Below are positions 1 to 9,471 of a stretch of 50,711 nt of DNA, piece by piece; position 1 is the stretch's first letter, and each line of letters opens with the position of its first letter. The notes beneath the pieces were generated by a model that was not told the origin of the DNA, made no database searches, and saw nothing but the letters and a program-made list of their open reading frames with translations. Both the position numbers and the translations under genes were made by a program. Origin of the DNA: an uncultured Nitrospirota bacterium (GTDB taxonomy: Bacteria > Nitrospinota > Nitrospinia > CAJXCL01). Location: the NCBI GenBank assembly GCA_913051775.1, contig CAJXCL010000010.1, positions 1 through 50,711 of the forward strand. Direction: 5' to 3'.

Positions 1-45
1 GCTATCAAAGGAAAAATTACCCATCCGAAAGAAATTGTTTCGTAA
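1..45 (+). CDS. C-terminal tail of an upstream gene (partial)
   Basis: The first 14 codons of the window stay open in frame 1 and end with TAA, giving a tail that reads AIKGKITHPKEIVS. It is too short to assign to a family. It lies 94 bases before the PilZ gene on the same strand and may be the end of the preceding gene. This is only a reading-frame observation. Confidence 0.3.
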   Translation, partial: AIKGKITHPKEIVS

Positions 46-139
46 AGAAATGCAGTAGAATGAAAAGGTACACCAGTTCGTCCTCAATAATATAAAAAAC
101 GCCGGGGTTATTTTCATTTAGTTTAAAGAGAAAAAATAT

Positions 140-700
140 GTGGGCAGACTTGTTGAAAGCAAGCTTGGTGAGAAGGTTGTTCCAAAAGTAGATAGCTATT
201 TATGTTCAAAGGTGCTGAGAGGAGATCCTATAGCTCTTCGGATCATTTCGGGTGAAGGTACCATTGTAGCATTTGAGAGTGAGCTGATAGAGAAGAAACT
301 GCCAAAACTGGTTCTCAAGTTTCCTGAAAAAGAAAGTGACAAAGACCTTCGAACCACCGGGCGCACGCCGGCAGGATTACGAGCAAAGATTGTTGCAAAA
401 AGCAGTGAAAATACAGTGATTCCAGAGGACACTTCTGCCGTAGGAACTGTGCAAAACTTAAGTGATAGCGGATGCTCTGTCACAGCAAGTGTTAACCTGA
501 AAATGTCAGATATAGTTAATTTTTCCATCACATTGTCTGTAAAATACGTAAACAAAGTGTTTGATCTGCGAGGTGCTATCCGAAGAAAGAAGACTGATGA
601 ATACGGAAGAAACAATTCCGGAATAGAATTTTTTGATGACGACAGGAAGATATTAAGCGGAATCAGGAAGTTTGTGGAGAGCCAGAAAAAAACTTCTTAA
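140..700 (+). CDS. PilZ domain protein (probable c-di-GMP receptor)
   Basis: The 186-residue protein looks like a YcgR-type two-part PilZ protein. The N-terminal part (about 1-75) is a beta-rich domain, and the C-terminal part (about 78-180) is PilZ-like. An Arg-containing stretch near residues 71-82 precedes the motif NLSDSGCSV, which matches the family's [D/N]xSxxG signature that contacts cyclic di-GMP. PilZ proteins are effectors that tie c-di-GMP level to motility or envelope functions. The start is GTG; an ATG two bases upstream is in another frame that soon stops. It converges on the minus-strand TMTC-like gene with a 50-base gap. The Arg motif is imperfect, so ligand binding is inferred. 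Confidence 0.7.
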   Translation: MGRLVESKLGEKVVPKVDSYLCSKVLRGDPIALRIISGEGTIVAFESELIEKKLPKLVLKFPEKESDKDLRTTGRTPAGLRAKIVAKSSENTVIPEDTSAVGTVQNLSDSGCSVTASVNLKMSDIVNFSITLSVKYVNKVFDLRGAIRRKKTDEYGRNNSGIEFFDDDRKILSGIRKFVESQKKTS

Positions 701-750
701 ATTTTTTTTTACAGTGTAATAGTATAAATTGTGCTGCTTTTTTTCTGTGG

Positions 751-2988
751 TTATTTATTGAGAATTTTTTTTACTGCTTCCATTACGGATTTTGCGTCTG
801 GTTGAGAAGGGTTAATTTTTAGTGACTTTTGGAAGTAGTATACTGCTTGAGACGGTTTATTTTTGTATCGCAAATAGATTAATCCAAGATTATTGTGTGC
901 GGTAAAATTATCAGGGTCTAATTTTAAAATCTGCTGAAAGGATTCTTCCGCCTTATCATAGCTTCCTCTCATCATAAGAATGTTTCCTAAAGCGATTCTG
1001 GCAGGAACATAGCTGCTGTCCAGTTTCAAGGCCTTTGAAAAATAGCTGAAGGCCATGTCTATGTTCTCTGTTTTCATATAAATTTTGCCGAGTTCAAAAT
1101 AGGCTGCCGGGTATAATTGTTTGTTTTTCAGATATGCTAGATAATCATCTTTGTATCTCTCATATGCTTGATAATCATTGAAGTCACTGACGCTTAACAG
1201 ATCGGTATCAGCGTATTTCAGAAATTTTTGATAAGTGCTGATTGCCTTCTTGTATGACTCTCTTCTCGAATAAATGCTCGCGAGATTAAAGTATGCTTGG
1301 TAGAAATCACGTTGTTGTCCAATAGTCTTTAAGTATTCCTGAACTGCCTCATCCAACATTCCTTTCATCTCATAGGCTTTTCCAAGATTATAATGCGCTT
1401 CCGTGAATTGATCATTAACCTTTAAGACATGCAGGTATTCCTTAATAGCGAGATCAAATTGATTTAGCTTTCCGTACACAGTGCCGAGATTATTATGTGC
1501 ATAGTCATAGTCGGGAGCAAGAGAGACGGCTTTTTTAAAAGAGTGAATAGCTTTTTGATAGTCCGCTTTTTTCTCATAGGATTCGCCAAGGTTGGTAAAT
1601 GGTCTTGGTTTCAAGGGAGACTTTTCAGCAGCGTCACTCCACAAAGACACATCATCTTTCCATGTAAAATTACGCTGAATGGTCAAGGAAGATAAAATTA
1701 CTATAGGAGCAATAATAAAAATCAGGCTTGCTATCAGTCCGGCTGTACTCTTTTGATTCTTTTTGTAAAAGGCACTCAAAAAAACTGAAAAAATTATGGC
1801 AATTCCTACGAAAGGAAGATAAATACGATGCTCAGCAACCGGGTCTAACAGTGGAATAATACTGGAAGTGGGGAGTAGAGTGATATAAAACCAGAAAATT
1901 CCAAAGGTGATGAGAGGATTTTTCTTATAAAAATATAATCCTATAATCAGGAGTAAAATGATAAGAAACAAACAAAATAGTACAGGAATATCTGTTAGCC
2001 CCTGTGCAATATGAAAATCAGGATCAACATTTTGATTAAAAGGGAAAAAAATAATTTTCAGGTAGTAAAAGACGATTACTTTGAATTCTGTTAGCAAATA
2101 AAGAAAACTTGAAATATAATCTTTTGTTACATTCAATGCCATAGTCACAGGCCTCAGAAGAGAATTTATTAGAGATAAAGGCTTGATATTTATGGCCGAC
2201 AACCATTGCGAGTTTATGTATTTTGAAAATACAGTCAAGATCAGAGGGCTTGCTATTATACAAAAACCAATGCTGCTTGTGAGTTTATTTAGGAGGTCTT
2301 TCTTTATTGCTGATGATTTTTGAGAAAGAAAAAAAAGGTAATAAATAATAAATACTGCCGGAAAGGAAATAATTATTGGTTTTGAGCCGAATCCCATCAA
2401 TAGGGATATTGCTGACAGGAAAATAAAAGAAAATGCTGATGAATATAGTGCCGAACGAGTGTATTTAATAAGAAAGAAAAAAGATGAAAGAAAAAAAAAT
2501 GTAGCTAACAACGTTGATCGATTTGAAATATAAGTAACGGCCTGAGTATTTATCGGATGAACCGCAAACAAAAGACTGGATAAAAGAGGTATATTGATTC
2601 CAGCATCTGATTTGAATCCATTTTTTGAAAAACGAAAATTACAGAGCGTTTCCTTGAGCAATACAAAAATCAACAGGCAGGTTAATATGTGAACAGAGAT
2701 ATTGAAAATATGAAATCCGAAAACATTAAAACCCCCAACAGAGTAATTTAAAAAAAAGGAATCCATAACTACGGACCGATTTTCGAGATTTAAAAGAGTA
2801 AAGACAATAGGATCAACTGGCTTAAAAGTTGTAGGATGCCGAAAATATTCTTTTAATCCTTCGTTATTAACAATATATCCGAAATCATCAAAGTGAAAAC
2901 TATTTTCAAAGATATTAAAGTAAGATAATAAAGAAATTAGAATAATAACTGCGAATGAACATGCCTCTCGCTTATTTAGCATAACCAC
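751..2988 (-). CDS. TMTC-like multi-pass membrane protein with C-terminal TPR repeats (probable GT-C glycosyltransferase)
   Basis: The protein has 745 residues in two halves. Residues about 1-440 hold roughly ten or more hydrophobic segments. The first external loop carries the acidic motif FHFDDFGYI, the position where GT-C glycosyltransferases (PMT, ArnT and TMTC families) have their catalytic Asp pair. Residues about 455-745 form around seven tetratricopeptide repeats (for example AHNNLGTVYGKLNQFDLAIKEY). This matches bacterial relatives of animal TMTC O-mannosyltransferases; a lipid-linked sugar donor is inferred. It is the last gene of a minus-strand run after AsmA-like, methyltransferase and pgeF, with a 29-base gap from pgeF. 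Acceptor and sugar are unknown. Confidence 0.7.
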   Translation of the reverse strand: MVMLNKREACSFAVIILISLLSYFNIFENSFHFDDFGYIVNNEGLKEYFRHPTTFKPVDPIVFTLLNLENRSVVMDSFFLNYSVGGFNVFGFHIFNISVHILTCLLIFVLLKETLCNFRFSKNGFKSDAGINIPLLSSLLFAVHPINTQAVTYISNRSTLLATFFFLSSFFFLIKYTRSALYSSAFSFIFLSAISLLMGFGSKPIIISFPAVFIIYYLFFLSQKSSAIKKDLLNKLTSSIGFCIIASPLILTVFSKYINSQWLSAINIKPLSLINSLLRPVTMALNVTKDYISSFLYLLTEFKVIVFYYLKIIFFPFNQNVDPDFHIAQGLTDIPVLFCLFLIILLLIIGLYFYKKNPLITFGIFWFYITLLPTSSIIPLLDPVAEHRIYLPFVGIAIIFSVFLSAFYKKNQKSTAGLIASLIFIIAPIVILSSLTIQRNFTWKDDVSLWSDAAEKSPLKPRPFTNLGESYEKKADYQKAIHSFKKAVSLAPDYDYAHNNLGTVYGKLNQFDLAIKEYLHVLKVNDQFTEAHYNLGKAYEMKGMLDEAVQEYLKTIGQQRDFYQAYFNLASIYSRRESYKKAISTYQKFLKYADTDLLSVSDFNDYQAYERYKDDYLAYLKNKQLYPAAYFELGKIYMKTENIDMAFSYFSKALKLDSSYVPARIALGNILMMRGSYDKAEESFQQILKLDPDNFTAHNNLGLIYLRYKNKPSQAVYYFQKSLKINPSQPDAKSVMEAVKKILNK

Positions 2989-3017
2989 TTAAATCCAATC
3001 CTACATTCTAAAAGGTT

Positions 3018-3695
3018 CTAATTTTTCATCATTATAAACCCAAACATTCGACCTGTTTTACCTTTTTCAGCACGATAAGAAAAAAAAATATCGTTTCTGC
3101 AAGAAGTGCATTGATCAAGATTTAAAATATTTTCTTTTAAAACTCCTTTTTTTATCACTTGTTCTATATTTGCCTCAAATAAATCAACTTCATAACAGCA
3201 TTTTTTTATACCGGGACCAATGCCTGCAATTAAATCTTCAGGTATTGTGCCGAAAAGGATTCTCATTCGTTCGATTGCTGCCTCTACAATGGAAAGCATA
3301 GTTCCATTCCTGCCGGCATGAATTGCCGCAATAGCTTTTTGTTTTTTATCTATAAGCAAAATTGGAAGGCAATCAGCTGTTACAACAGCAAGAATAACGT
3401 TTGACTGGTTTGTAAGCAGGCCGTCTCCCGTCATTTTTTGGATTTCCTGAGGAGTATTTTTTTGAAGGTCTACGTTGATAATTTTGTTGTGATGAACCTG
3501 GCGGCATGAAATTACAGGGACTGATGGAAAACCAATAAGTTTGGTTAATATCTTTAGATTTTTTTCAACATGGTTTGATTGATTGTAATTGTATAAATTC
3601 AGGTTAAAATTTTGCCCATTATCCAGTTTTCTAAGAGTAAAACCATGCACAATGAAAGGAATTTTAGAAAGCGCTGGTAGGGCAACAAAACTCAT
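3018..3695 (-). CDS. pgeF: Peptidoglycan editing factor PgeF (YfiH/laccase-domain family)
   Basis: The 225-residue protein has the usual length for the family once called polyphenol oxidase or multicopper laccase domain. E. coli YfiH removes L-Ser wrongly built into peptidoglycan stem peptides, and other members act as purine nucleosidases. The zinc/catalytic triad is visible: H68 in CRQVHHNK, C109 in VTADCLPIL and H126 in HAGRNGT. The usual HAGWRG reads HAGRNG here. The tail contains IGPGIKKCCYEV. Its ATG overlaps the stop of the upstream methyltransferase gene by four bases (ATGA), so the two are probably translationally coupled. Confidence 0.9.
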   Translation of the reverse strand: MSFVALPALSKIPFIVHGFTLRKLDNGQNFNLNLYNYNQSNHVEKNLKILTKLIGFPSVPVISCRQVHHNKIINVDLQKNTPQEIQKMTGDGLLTNQSNVILAVVTADCLPILLIDKKQKAIAAIHAGRNGTMLSIVEAAIERMRILFGTIPEDLIAGIGPGIKKCCYEVDLFEANIEQVIKKGVLKENILNLDQCTSCRNDIFFSYRAEKGKTGRMFGFIMMKN

Positions 3696-4309
3696 TTGTT
3701 ATTAACAGCCATGACAACCTTCCATAAGTCGAATTTATTCATTTTGTATTTTGAATTAACGAGAAGATTGCTTTCAGAAATCAAATGATCCAAATCCAGG
3801 TCAGTTCTCCAGCCGATTTTTCTGCAAATTGGGTTCACCATATCTTCAATTCTAGCCATAAGCTTATTATTGCTCTGAAAATGGTTAATTATAATTAGGT
3901 TACAGTCTTTTTTGCATACTCTCTTCATTTCTGAAATAACTTTTACCGGGTCCGGCACCACACTGATAACAAAAGTAGCGATAACCTGATCGAAGGTGTT
4001 GTTTTTAAATTGAAGGTTCATGGCATCCATTTGCTTTAACGTAACATTTTTAAGACAATGCTTTTTTATCTTTTTATGGGCCTTTTTGAGCATTTCTTCG
4101 GAAAGATCAACTCCGGTTACATGGCAGTAATCAGGGTAAAGTGGGAGGGCCAATCCGGTACCGACCCCAACGTCGAGAATTTTGTCATCAGGCCGGATAT
4201 TCATCTGTTCAATTACATGTTTATGGCGAGGGTGAAAAAACTTTTTGAAAATAAAATCATATACATTAGAATAGCCTGCATATATCCGTTTTATATCTTC
4301 CGCAGTCAT
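3692..4309 (-). CDS. Class I SAM-dependent methyltransferase (PmtA/UbiE-like)
   Basis: The protein has 205 residues and a Rossmann-fold methyltransferase core. Motif I is DVGVGTGLALPLYP near residue 46, and an acidic residue follows in VTGVDLSEEML. The N-terminus (YAGYSNVYDFIFKKFFHPRHK) resembles Rhodobacter-type phosphatidylethanolamine N-methyltransferases and UbiE-like enzymes, so a lipid or quinone substrate is possible but unproven. It lies between an AsmA-like gene (34-base gap) and pgeF (4-base overlap). That context fits envelope metabolism. Family assignment is firm, substrate is not. Confidence 0.8.
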   Translation of the reverse strand: MTAEDIKRIYAGYSNVYDFIFKKFFHPRHKHVIEQMNIRPDDKILDVGVGTGLALPLYPDYCHVTGVDLSEEMLKKAHKKIKKHCLKNVTLKQMDAMNLQFKNNTFDQVIATFVISVVPDPVKVISEMKRVCKKDCNLIIINHFQSNNKLMARIEDMVNPICRKIGWRTDLDLDHLISESNLLVNSKYKMNKFDLWKVVMAVNNK

Positions 4310-4343
4310 TAATTTAAAGTCCTTCTTTTTCAGTTATCATATA

Positions 4344-7300
4344 TTATTTTGACGGAACTAAAATTTCTTTTGGTGCCTGGAATATTCCTTTGAACAAACT
4401 AACCATCTTTTTACCTAATGACTTTATGGGGACAGATTTAACTTCAGGGGATCCCATTTTGCCTTTCACGTTATAATAACTTATAAACAAACCTTTACCA
4501 TCATTTCCAGTCACAATGGTTCCTACAATTGGAATTTTTGACATTTTTTTATTCAAGTTTTGCCAGGGAGCAACTCCAACTGAAAGATCAAGTTTCTTAT
4601 TTCCTAAATCGAGAGAGCCAATAACAGAAGTTCTGCGCTCAGGGGTGTCAATAACATAATTCTCTGTTATTGCGACTCCATTATCTATAACAAAATTCCC
4701 TTTAATCTGATCATATTCCATAGAAGCAGTTAGAGGAATATCGCTTTCAGTTATTTCAGATCCAAAGCCTAAAATTTGTTTAATTCCAGAAATTAAATTT
4801 TGCTTATTATAATCACCTTTAATCAAAAGTAAAGACAAATCACCGGATAATGTTGGAGCTATCTGTTCCAGGTTAGAGCCTTTTCCCATTAAACGACTTG
4901 TCAGAGAAAGCCTGCCGGTTATGCCATCCTTGAAGTATTGCTGGAAAACGCTTTCAAATTTTTTTGCCTCGAAAGATTTACCACGTAGCTTGAGAGAAAA
5001 GTCAAGACCGTGGTCAGAAAGAAAATTAAGATTTGCATCCGCGGAAATGTACTTTTTGCTAAAGAAAATCTTCATTCGGTCAAATATAAATACTCCATCT
5101 TTTAGCTGGATTTTCCCGTTTAAGTGGGGAAACTTTAAGAAACTGAATTCCCCTTTTTCGGTATCAAGATCAATCTTACCGCTAGTTACAAGAAATAAAG
5201 GACTATTTTTTAGTAAAGAGTTGATTTCATTAATGGACCTAATCTTGCGGGGAAGAAATTGATTTAAATCCAAATTTTTAGATTTTAGCTTAAGGGTAAA
5301 AACAGGTTTATCAAAATTGACTATCTCACCTTTTATGGTGGCATCCGATTTACCGGCTAACATGGATAAGTTTTTGATAGAAACTTTTTGATTGTTGAAG
5401 CTAAATTTGGCTTTTATGTTGCTAATTGTGTTTGGAGAAAAATCAAATTTAAAACTACCGTTGTTGATAGCTGCCTTTCCTTTAACTTCAAGCGGTTTTT
5501 TTCCCTTTAAATTCCCCTTGACATTGAACGAAGTTGACAGTTTTCCCGAAGTTAATTCATTATTAAAAAAAACTGCAAGCTTTGCTGCATCCGCAAGCTT
5601 AAAATCATCAGCATAGATATTAATATTCAAATGTGGTTTTATTAAACCCGAAATTGCTCCATTTCCAATAATTTTATTTCCTTCATAAGTTGCTTCAAAT
5701 TTTTCAAAGTAAAAGTTATTAAGCTTTTCAATTAACCCATCCCAGGTAACAGTATTTTTTTGGTCGATTCTTTTCTTAATCCATTTTTTGTACTGATAGA
5801 ATGATTTTGTCAGATCAAGTTCCCCGGTGGTTTTAATAGCATTATAATCACCATTGAGGTTTAATTTAATTCCGGTTGTTCCATTAAAAACAAAATTTTC
5901 TTTTCCATCTATATTTAAAATATTCCAAATTTCGTTTAGATCGGCGTCGCCATTAACCTTCAAAGCTATTTTTGGATTCTTTGATGCATAATCAAGTGTT
6001 TTCCCATTTATACTGAAAGTTGAATTGCCAATTAAACCATTAAGGCCTTTCCATTCAAGTTTGTTTTTTGTAAAAAAAATATTTCCTTTCAGTCTTGAGA
6101 AAAACAAAGGAAACCTATTGTGAGAGGCATGCACATCATTTAACCGCAAGCCTCCTGAAATATCCCATCCATTGGTCTCTGATAAATTATTGTTTATTTG
6201 AACTATCACCTTGCTTCTCCCAGATATAATATTAACATTATTCATATCTTCGAAAGCATCATTTACATTTAAGTAGGTGACAAGGATTGGATGTATCTCA
6301 TTCAATAGAGCATCTATTTCGATTTTCAGGTTTAATACTGGTTGAATCGAACTATCCAAAATCCCTCCTGTTATATTCAGAATTTCAGATTGCCCGTATT
6401 TTCCGGACAAACTGGAAATATAAAATAACTTCCCTTTTTCTGAATCACTTTTTATTATTTTATGTAAAAAGTCCGTCATATCTTTATCTTTACTGGGAAC
6501 TAAAGAGCGGTTGCTGTAAAACTTTACTTTTCCATTTATATTGCTTAAATTATGAACTAAGTCATTATGGGTGAAAGCAACATTTTTAAGCTCTATATTC
6601 CCGGAGTGCCTGAGTTTCAGTGGCTTTTTTACGTCACCGGACAAATGAATCTGAATTTCCGCTTTTCCGGAAATAGCATCGATTTTTTCATTTTTCCAAA
6701 CATTATCGAAAAAAGATGGTTTGGATGCCAGCACAGGGAAAAGTTGGTCCAATTGCAGCGAAGCCCGTGTCGAGATATCTATCGCAGGATCTTTAAAGGG
6801 TTTGGAGATTATGCCAGAAAGCATTGAAATTGTAGAGTTTTTATACGCACCGGACATGTTTGAAAGTTTTACGGACTCTTCATCAAATAGAAGTTCACCA
6901 GTAATATTTTTAGCTGTTATTCCATCTAGGCCAATTCTGAAGTCGACTTTTTCAGCGCTAATTTCACCGTTAAAAAGTTTAAAATTTTCCATCAGATGAA
7001 TGTTCTTCAATTGATGAAACTTTCCATTAAATTTCAGTGTTTTAAACTTTAATTTCCCTCTAAGCGCTCTATTCTGGAATTCGCGCAAGGATGACGGCAA
7101 TAAGGATAGAGGAATGTTACTAAAAAAGGATTTTAGTTCAAAAGGAGTGCTTTGAAGTTCAAAGCCGATAAAAGGATTTTTTGAGAAAGGTTGCTCTATT
7201 AAAGTTTTTCCCGTTAGTGTTAGATCAGTTGACTTGATTTTGAATTTATTAATATCTAATTTTTCTTTATCCAAGAATAAATCATAATCTATTCCCCACT

Positions 7301-8228
7301 GGTGAACTTTTAGTGGGTCGGATAAAACAAGACTCTGAGATAAGCCTAAAGATCTAAATTCGGTTTTACCAATAGATTTAACCCCCCCTGCAAAAGATCC
7401 TTCATAGATAGCATTCAAATCTATAATTCCATTCCATTTTTTAGCCCGGAAAAATTGTTTTATATAAGGTTGAAACTGATTTATATTTAATGAGCTTAAA
7501 TTAATATTTCCTTTTAAAACCAGGTTTTCTAATTTAAGATCACCCGCCATTTTTTTAATCTCAGTTTCTATCCTGAATGATGTGGGCTGCATATCATTAA
7601 GGATCTTTCCTTGAATTATACCGGTAACGGCTCTTTTCATAAGTGGTCGAACTAGCTCCAAATTAAAATCGGAAACTTTGGTTATTAACGGTGTTTCTGA
7701 AACTTTCGTGTCCTGTAAAATAAGTTGCCCATTTTTTATTATCAATTTTTTCATTATGGGTAGAAGGATTTTTTTTGTCTGAATTTCAGAAAAGAATTTG
7801 TTTGGAATTACCTCGTTAATCCAGTTTACGAGGTTGGTTTTTCCTTCATGCGACCGATAAATCTGAACACGTGGACCTATTATCTGAACTTTTTTAATAG
7901 CGAGATGCTTTTTAAATATTAAATATTTAAATAAAGGTAAAAAATAAAAGGATACTACAAACCGATTAGAGGTTATAAAATTTTCTTCTTTATCTTTTTC
8001 TTTAATAGCCACATTTTCCAGAATAATATCCAGCCCTTTTACGAAACTTAGTCTGGCGTTACCAATCGATACTTTTCGCTTTATTGTCTTTTCGATTTCT
8101 TGTGCTATCTGGAGCCTGTATTGACTTATGTCCATAAATCGAAAGACGAGGTTTAAAGTAACGGTAGCAAAAAGGAATAAAGTGGCAAGAGCAGTCAGTA
8201 TTAAGACAATTTTTCTTTTACGTATCAT
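4344..8228 (-). CDS. Large AsmA-like envelope protein
   Basis: This 1294-residue protein begins with a short cytoplasmic tail (MIRKRK) and one membrane anchor, followed by an AsmA N-terminal pattern (MDISQYRLQIAQEIEKTIKR, then VSIGNARL). The remainder is beta-rich with many repeated 'L.G.....' strands and ends with an AsmA C-terminal-like region (residues about 1100-1280). The AsmA superfamily (AsmA, TamB, YhdP) forms hydrophobic-groove bridges implicated in phospholipid transport to the outer membrane. The length is close to YhdP. It is the first intact gene of a minus-strand operon with the methyltransferase, pgeF and TMTC-like genes. The exact subgroup is not resolved. Confidence 0.8.
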   Translation of the reverse strand: MIRKRKIVLILTALATLFLFATVTLNLVFRFMDISQYRLQIAQEIEKTIKRKVSIGNARLSFVKGLDIILENVAIKEKDKEENFITSNRFVVSFYFLPLFKYLIFKKHLAIKKVQIIGPRVQIYRSHEGKTNLVNWINEVIPNKFFSEIQTKKILLPIMKKLIIKNGQLILQDTKVSETPLITKVSDFNLELVRPLMKRAVTGIIQGKILNDMQPTSFRIETEIKKMAGDLKLENLVLKGNINLSSLNINQFQPYIKQFFRAKKWNGIIDLNAIYEGSFAGGVKSIGKTEFRSLGLSQSLVLSDPLKVHQWGIDYDLFLDKEKLDINKFKIKSTDLTLTGKTLIEQPFSKNPFIGFELQSTPFELKSFFSNIPLSLLPSSLREFQNRALRGKLKFKTLKFNGKFHQLKNIHLMENFKLFNGEISAEKVDFRIGLDGITAKNITGELLFDEESVKLSNMSGAYKNSTISMLSGIISKPFKDPAIDISTRASLQLDQLFPVLASKPSFFDNVWKNEKIDAISGKAEIQIHLSGDVKKPLKLRHSGNIELKNVAFTHNDLVHNLSNINGKVKFYSNRSLVPSKDKDMTDFLHKIIKSDSEKGKLFYISSLSGKYGQSEILNITGGILDSSIQPVLNLKIEIDALLNEIHPILVTYLNVNDAFEDMNNVNIISGRSKVIVQINNNLSETNGWDISGGLRLNDVHASHNRFPLFFSRLKGNIFFTKNKLEWKGLNGLIGNSTFSINGKTLDYASKNPKIALKVNGDADLNEIWNILNIDGKENFVFNGTTGIKLNLNGDYNAIKTTGELDLTKSFYQYKKWIKKRIDQKNTVTWDGLIEKLNNFYFEKFEATYEGNKIIGNGAISGLIKPHLNINIYADDFKLADAAKLAVFFNNELTSGKLSTSFNVKGNLKGKKPLEVKGKAAINNGSFKFDFSPNTISNIKAKFSFNNQKVSIKNLSMLAGKSDATIKGEIVNFDKPVFTLKLKSKNLDLNQFLPRKIRSINEINSLLKNSPLFLVTSGKIDLDTEKGEFSFLKFPHLNGKIQLKDGVFIFDRMKIFFSKKYISADANLNFLSDHGLDFSLKLRGKSFEAKKFESVFQQYFKDGITGRLSLTSRLMGKGSNLEQIAPTLSGDLSLLLIKGDYNKQNLISGIKQILGFGSEITESDIPLTASMEYDQIKGNFVIDNGVAITENYVIDTPERRTSVIGSLDLGNKKLDLSVGVAPWQNLNKKMSKIPIVGTIVTGNDGKGLFISYYNVKGKMGSPEVKSVPIKSLGKKMVSLFKGIFQAPKEILVPSK

Positions 8229-8241
8229 TTTTTATATGCTA

Positions 8242-8431
8242 TCAGGAAAGAAATAGAGGCACACAAATCAGCAGTGTTTCGATTAATGCCAATACAAGCC
8301 AATGGGAGTAACTACTGCTCCGATAATGTCAAAAGGTTTCGCAGGTTAAAAGAGGCCCATAGTTCACAACCTATCGCGAAAACACCTGTAATAGTCATAA
8401 CTATCTTAATGACTATCAATAAGTTCTCCAT
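8242..8431 (-). pseudogene. Possible frameshifted small membrane protein upstream of the AsmA-like gene
   Basis: A minus-strand ATG at 8431 opens a 39-residue frame ending at 8312. It contains a hydrophobic stretch (LIVIKIVMTITGVFAIG). A second frame then carries another hydrophobic stretch (WLVLALIETLLICVPLF) and stops at 8242, 13 bases before the AsmA-like start. Together they look like a two-helix membrane protein of about 65-75 residues broken by one frameshift. I recognise no family. The rest of the 8229-8684 gap shows nothing else except a weak plus-strand promoter-like site. Confidence 0.25.
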
Positions 8432-8589
8432 GAAATATATAACAGCCCCTAAGCTATCAGAAGTTAGGAAGCAGCAAAAGAGTAAAGCCGTAAGCCATAT
8501 AAATATATTATATACACCATAATATCATAATTCAATAATTCCATTTATGTGCTGATTAGCTTGCTTCTGTGCTGCGAGTTATAAATGCC

Positions 8590-8618
8590 TTGACTTGCCT
8601 TATGCTGGGTGATAAAAA
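8590..8618 (+). promoter_or_regulatory. Candidate sigma70-type promoter for the lipoprotein-DUF350 genes
   Basis: TTGACT and TAAAAA are separated by 17 bases, about 67 bases upstream of the lipoprotein ATG. The -35 box is good and the -10 box is poor. The assignment rests on spacing only. Confidence 0.3.
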
Positions 8619-8684
8619 GAATTTAACCTATAGTAGAAATACAGACAATTGTAACTTCAAAAGACATTTTTTCTGTAGTTTAAC

Positions 8685-9380
8685 ATGAAAAAGACCTTTC
8701 AATTTCTAATCCTATTTCTTTCTTTCACGATTTTAATTAGCTGTGGTAGGCAAAGAGAACCGTTGGAAAAACTTGTCGCGAATTTTGCTGGAGCGCCGGA
8801 ATATTCCATTATCCTGCAGGATATGAAAGAGGAGGGAGGGTTTTCCAGTTCTTATTACCATAAATATAAAGTCATTCAAGGGGAAAAGTCTTTTCTTACC
8901 GAATGGCTGAGAGTTTCAAGGGGTAACTACCAAAACAATCAAAATTTTCTCGGTATGACACTTGTTTCAAAAACAAAGGATGGAGTAAGCAATACACCAC
9001 ATCCGCCCGGCTACCAGTATATGGGGAACTCGCAGTATGGCGAGTGGCGTAAAGACAGCGGTGGAAATTCCTTTTGGGCGTTTTATGGCCAATATGCTTT
9101 TTTCACCCATATGTTCGGCTGGGGCAATCGCACTTTTTATCGAACGGACTATGATGCCTATCGGACCTCTCAAGCAAGTCGCAGGCCATTTTTCGGACGG
9201 AACAAAGAGTATGGAACAGGAGGAAAATTTACAAAGCGAACCAACCCGAACTTCTTTGATCGCAAGATGTCAAAACAACGGATGGCAAAAAGCCGATTTT
9301 CCGATCGGGTTGGCCGCCGCTTTGGAGGAAGCCGCAGTAGTTTTGGCGGAGGAAGAGGTTTTGGAAGTTTTGGAAAATAA
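8685..9380 (+). CDS. Lipoprotein of unknown function with Gly/Arg-rich tail
   Basis: The 231-residue protein has a short lipoprotein signal peptide ending in the lipobox LISC, with Cys at residue 20. The mature part has many Tyr and Trp residues (SSSYYHKYKVIQGEK; GEWRKDSGGNSFWAFYG). The last 60 residues are rich in Arg, Lys, Gly, Ser and Phe (FGGSRSSFGGGRGFGSFGK), a tail seen in DUF350-locus lipoproteins. It precedes the DUF350 gene by 91 bases on the same strand. DUF4247-type lipoproteins occur beside DUF350 and spermidine synthase-like genes, and this may be a distant member, but I cannot confirm it. No strong ribosome binding site precedes the ATG. Confidence 0.7.
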   Translation: MKKTFQFLILFLSFTILISCGRQREPLEKLVANFAGAPEYSIILQDMKEEGGFSSSYYHKYKVIQGEKSFLTEWLRVSRGNYQNNQNFLGMTLVSKTKDGVSNTPHPPGYQYMGNSQYGEWRKDSGGNSFWAFYGQYAFFTHMFGWGNRTFYRTDYDAYRTSQASRRPFFGRNKEYGTGGKFTKRTNPNFFDRKMSKQRMAKSRFSDRVGRRFGGSRSSFGGGRGFGSFGK

Positions 9381-9401
9381 ACCACTAATTACACTGATTT
9401 T

Positions 9402-9439
9402 TCTCCGCAGATTAGATCATAGAAGAATATCTGCGGAGA
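9402..9439. other. Perfect inverted repeat between lipoprotein and DUF350 genes
   Basis: TCTCCGCAGAT at 9402-9412 and ATCTGCGGAGA at 9429-9439 form an 11-bp perfect stem with a 16-base loop. No T-run follows on either strand, so it is not a standard intrinsic terminator. It may act as an mRNA processing or stabilising hairpin inside a shared transcript. Confidence 0.6.
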
Positions 9440-9471
9440 CTTGAATTCATTGATTAGAGAGTATTAAATAA

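Noticed and set aside
196-615. Long minus-strand frame opposite the PilZ gene
   Set aside because: Shadow of the plus-strand PilZ coding sequence; the translation is Ser/Arg-rich with no family features.
8274-8522. Plus-strand 82-residue frame in the gap before the lipoprotein
   Set aside because: No ribosome binding site or family pattern; the opposite strand has more protein-like segments.
9037-9444. Alternative plus-strand frame inside the lipoprotein gene
   Set aside because: Overlaps a frame with signal peptide and lipobox; its translation shows no domain.
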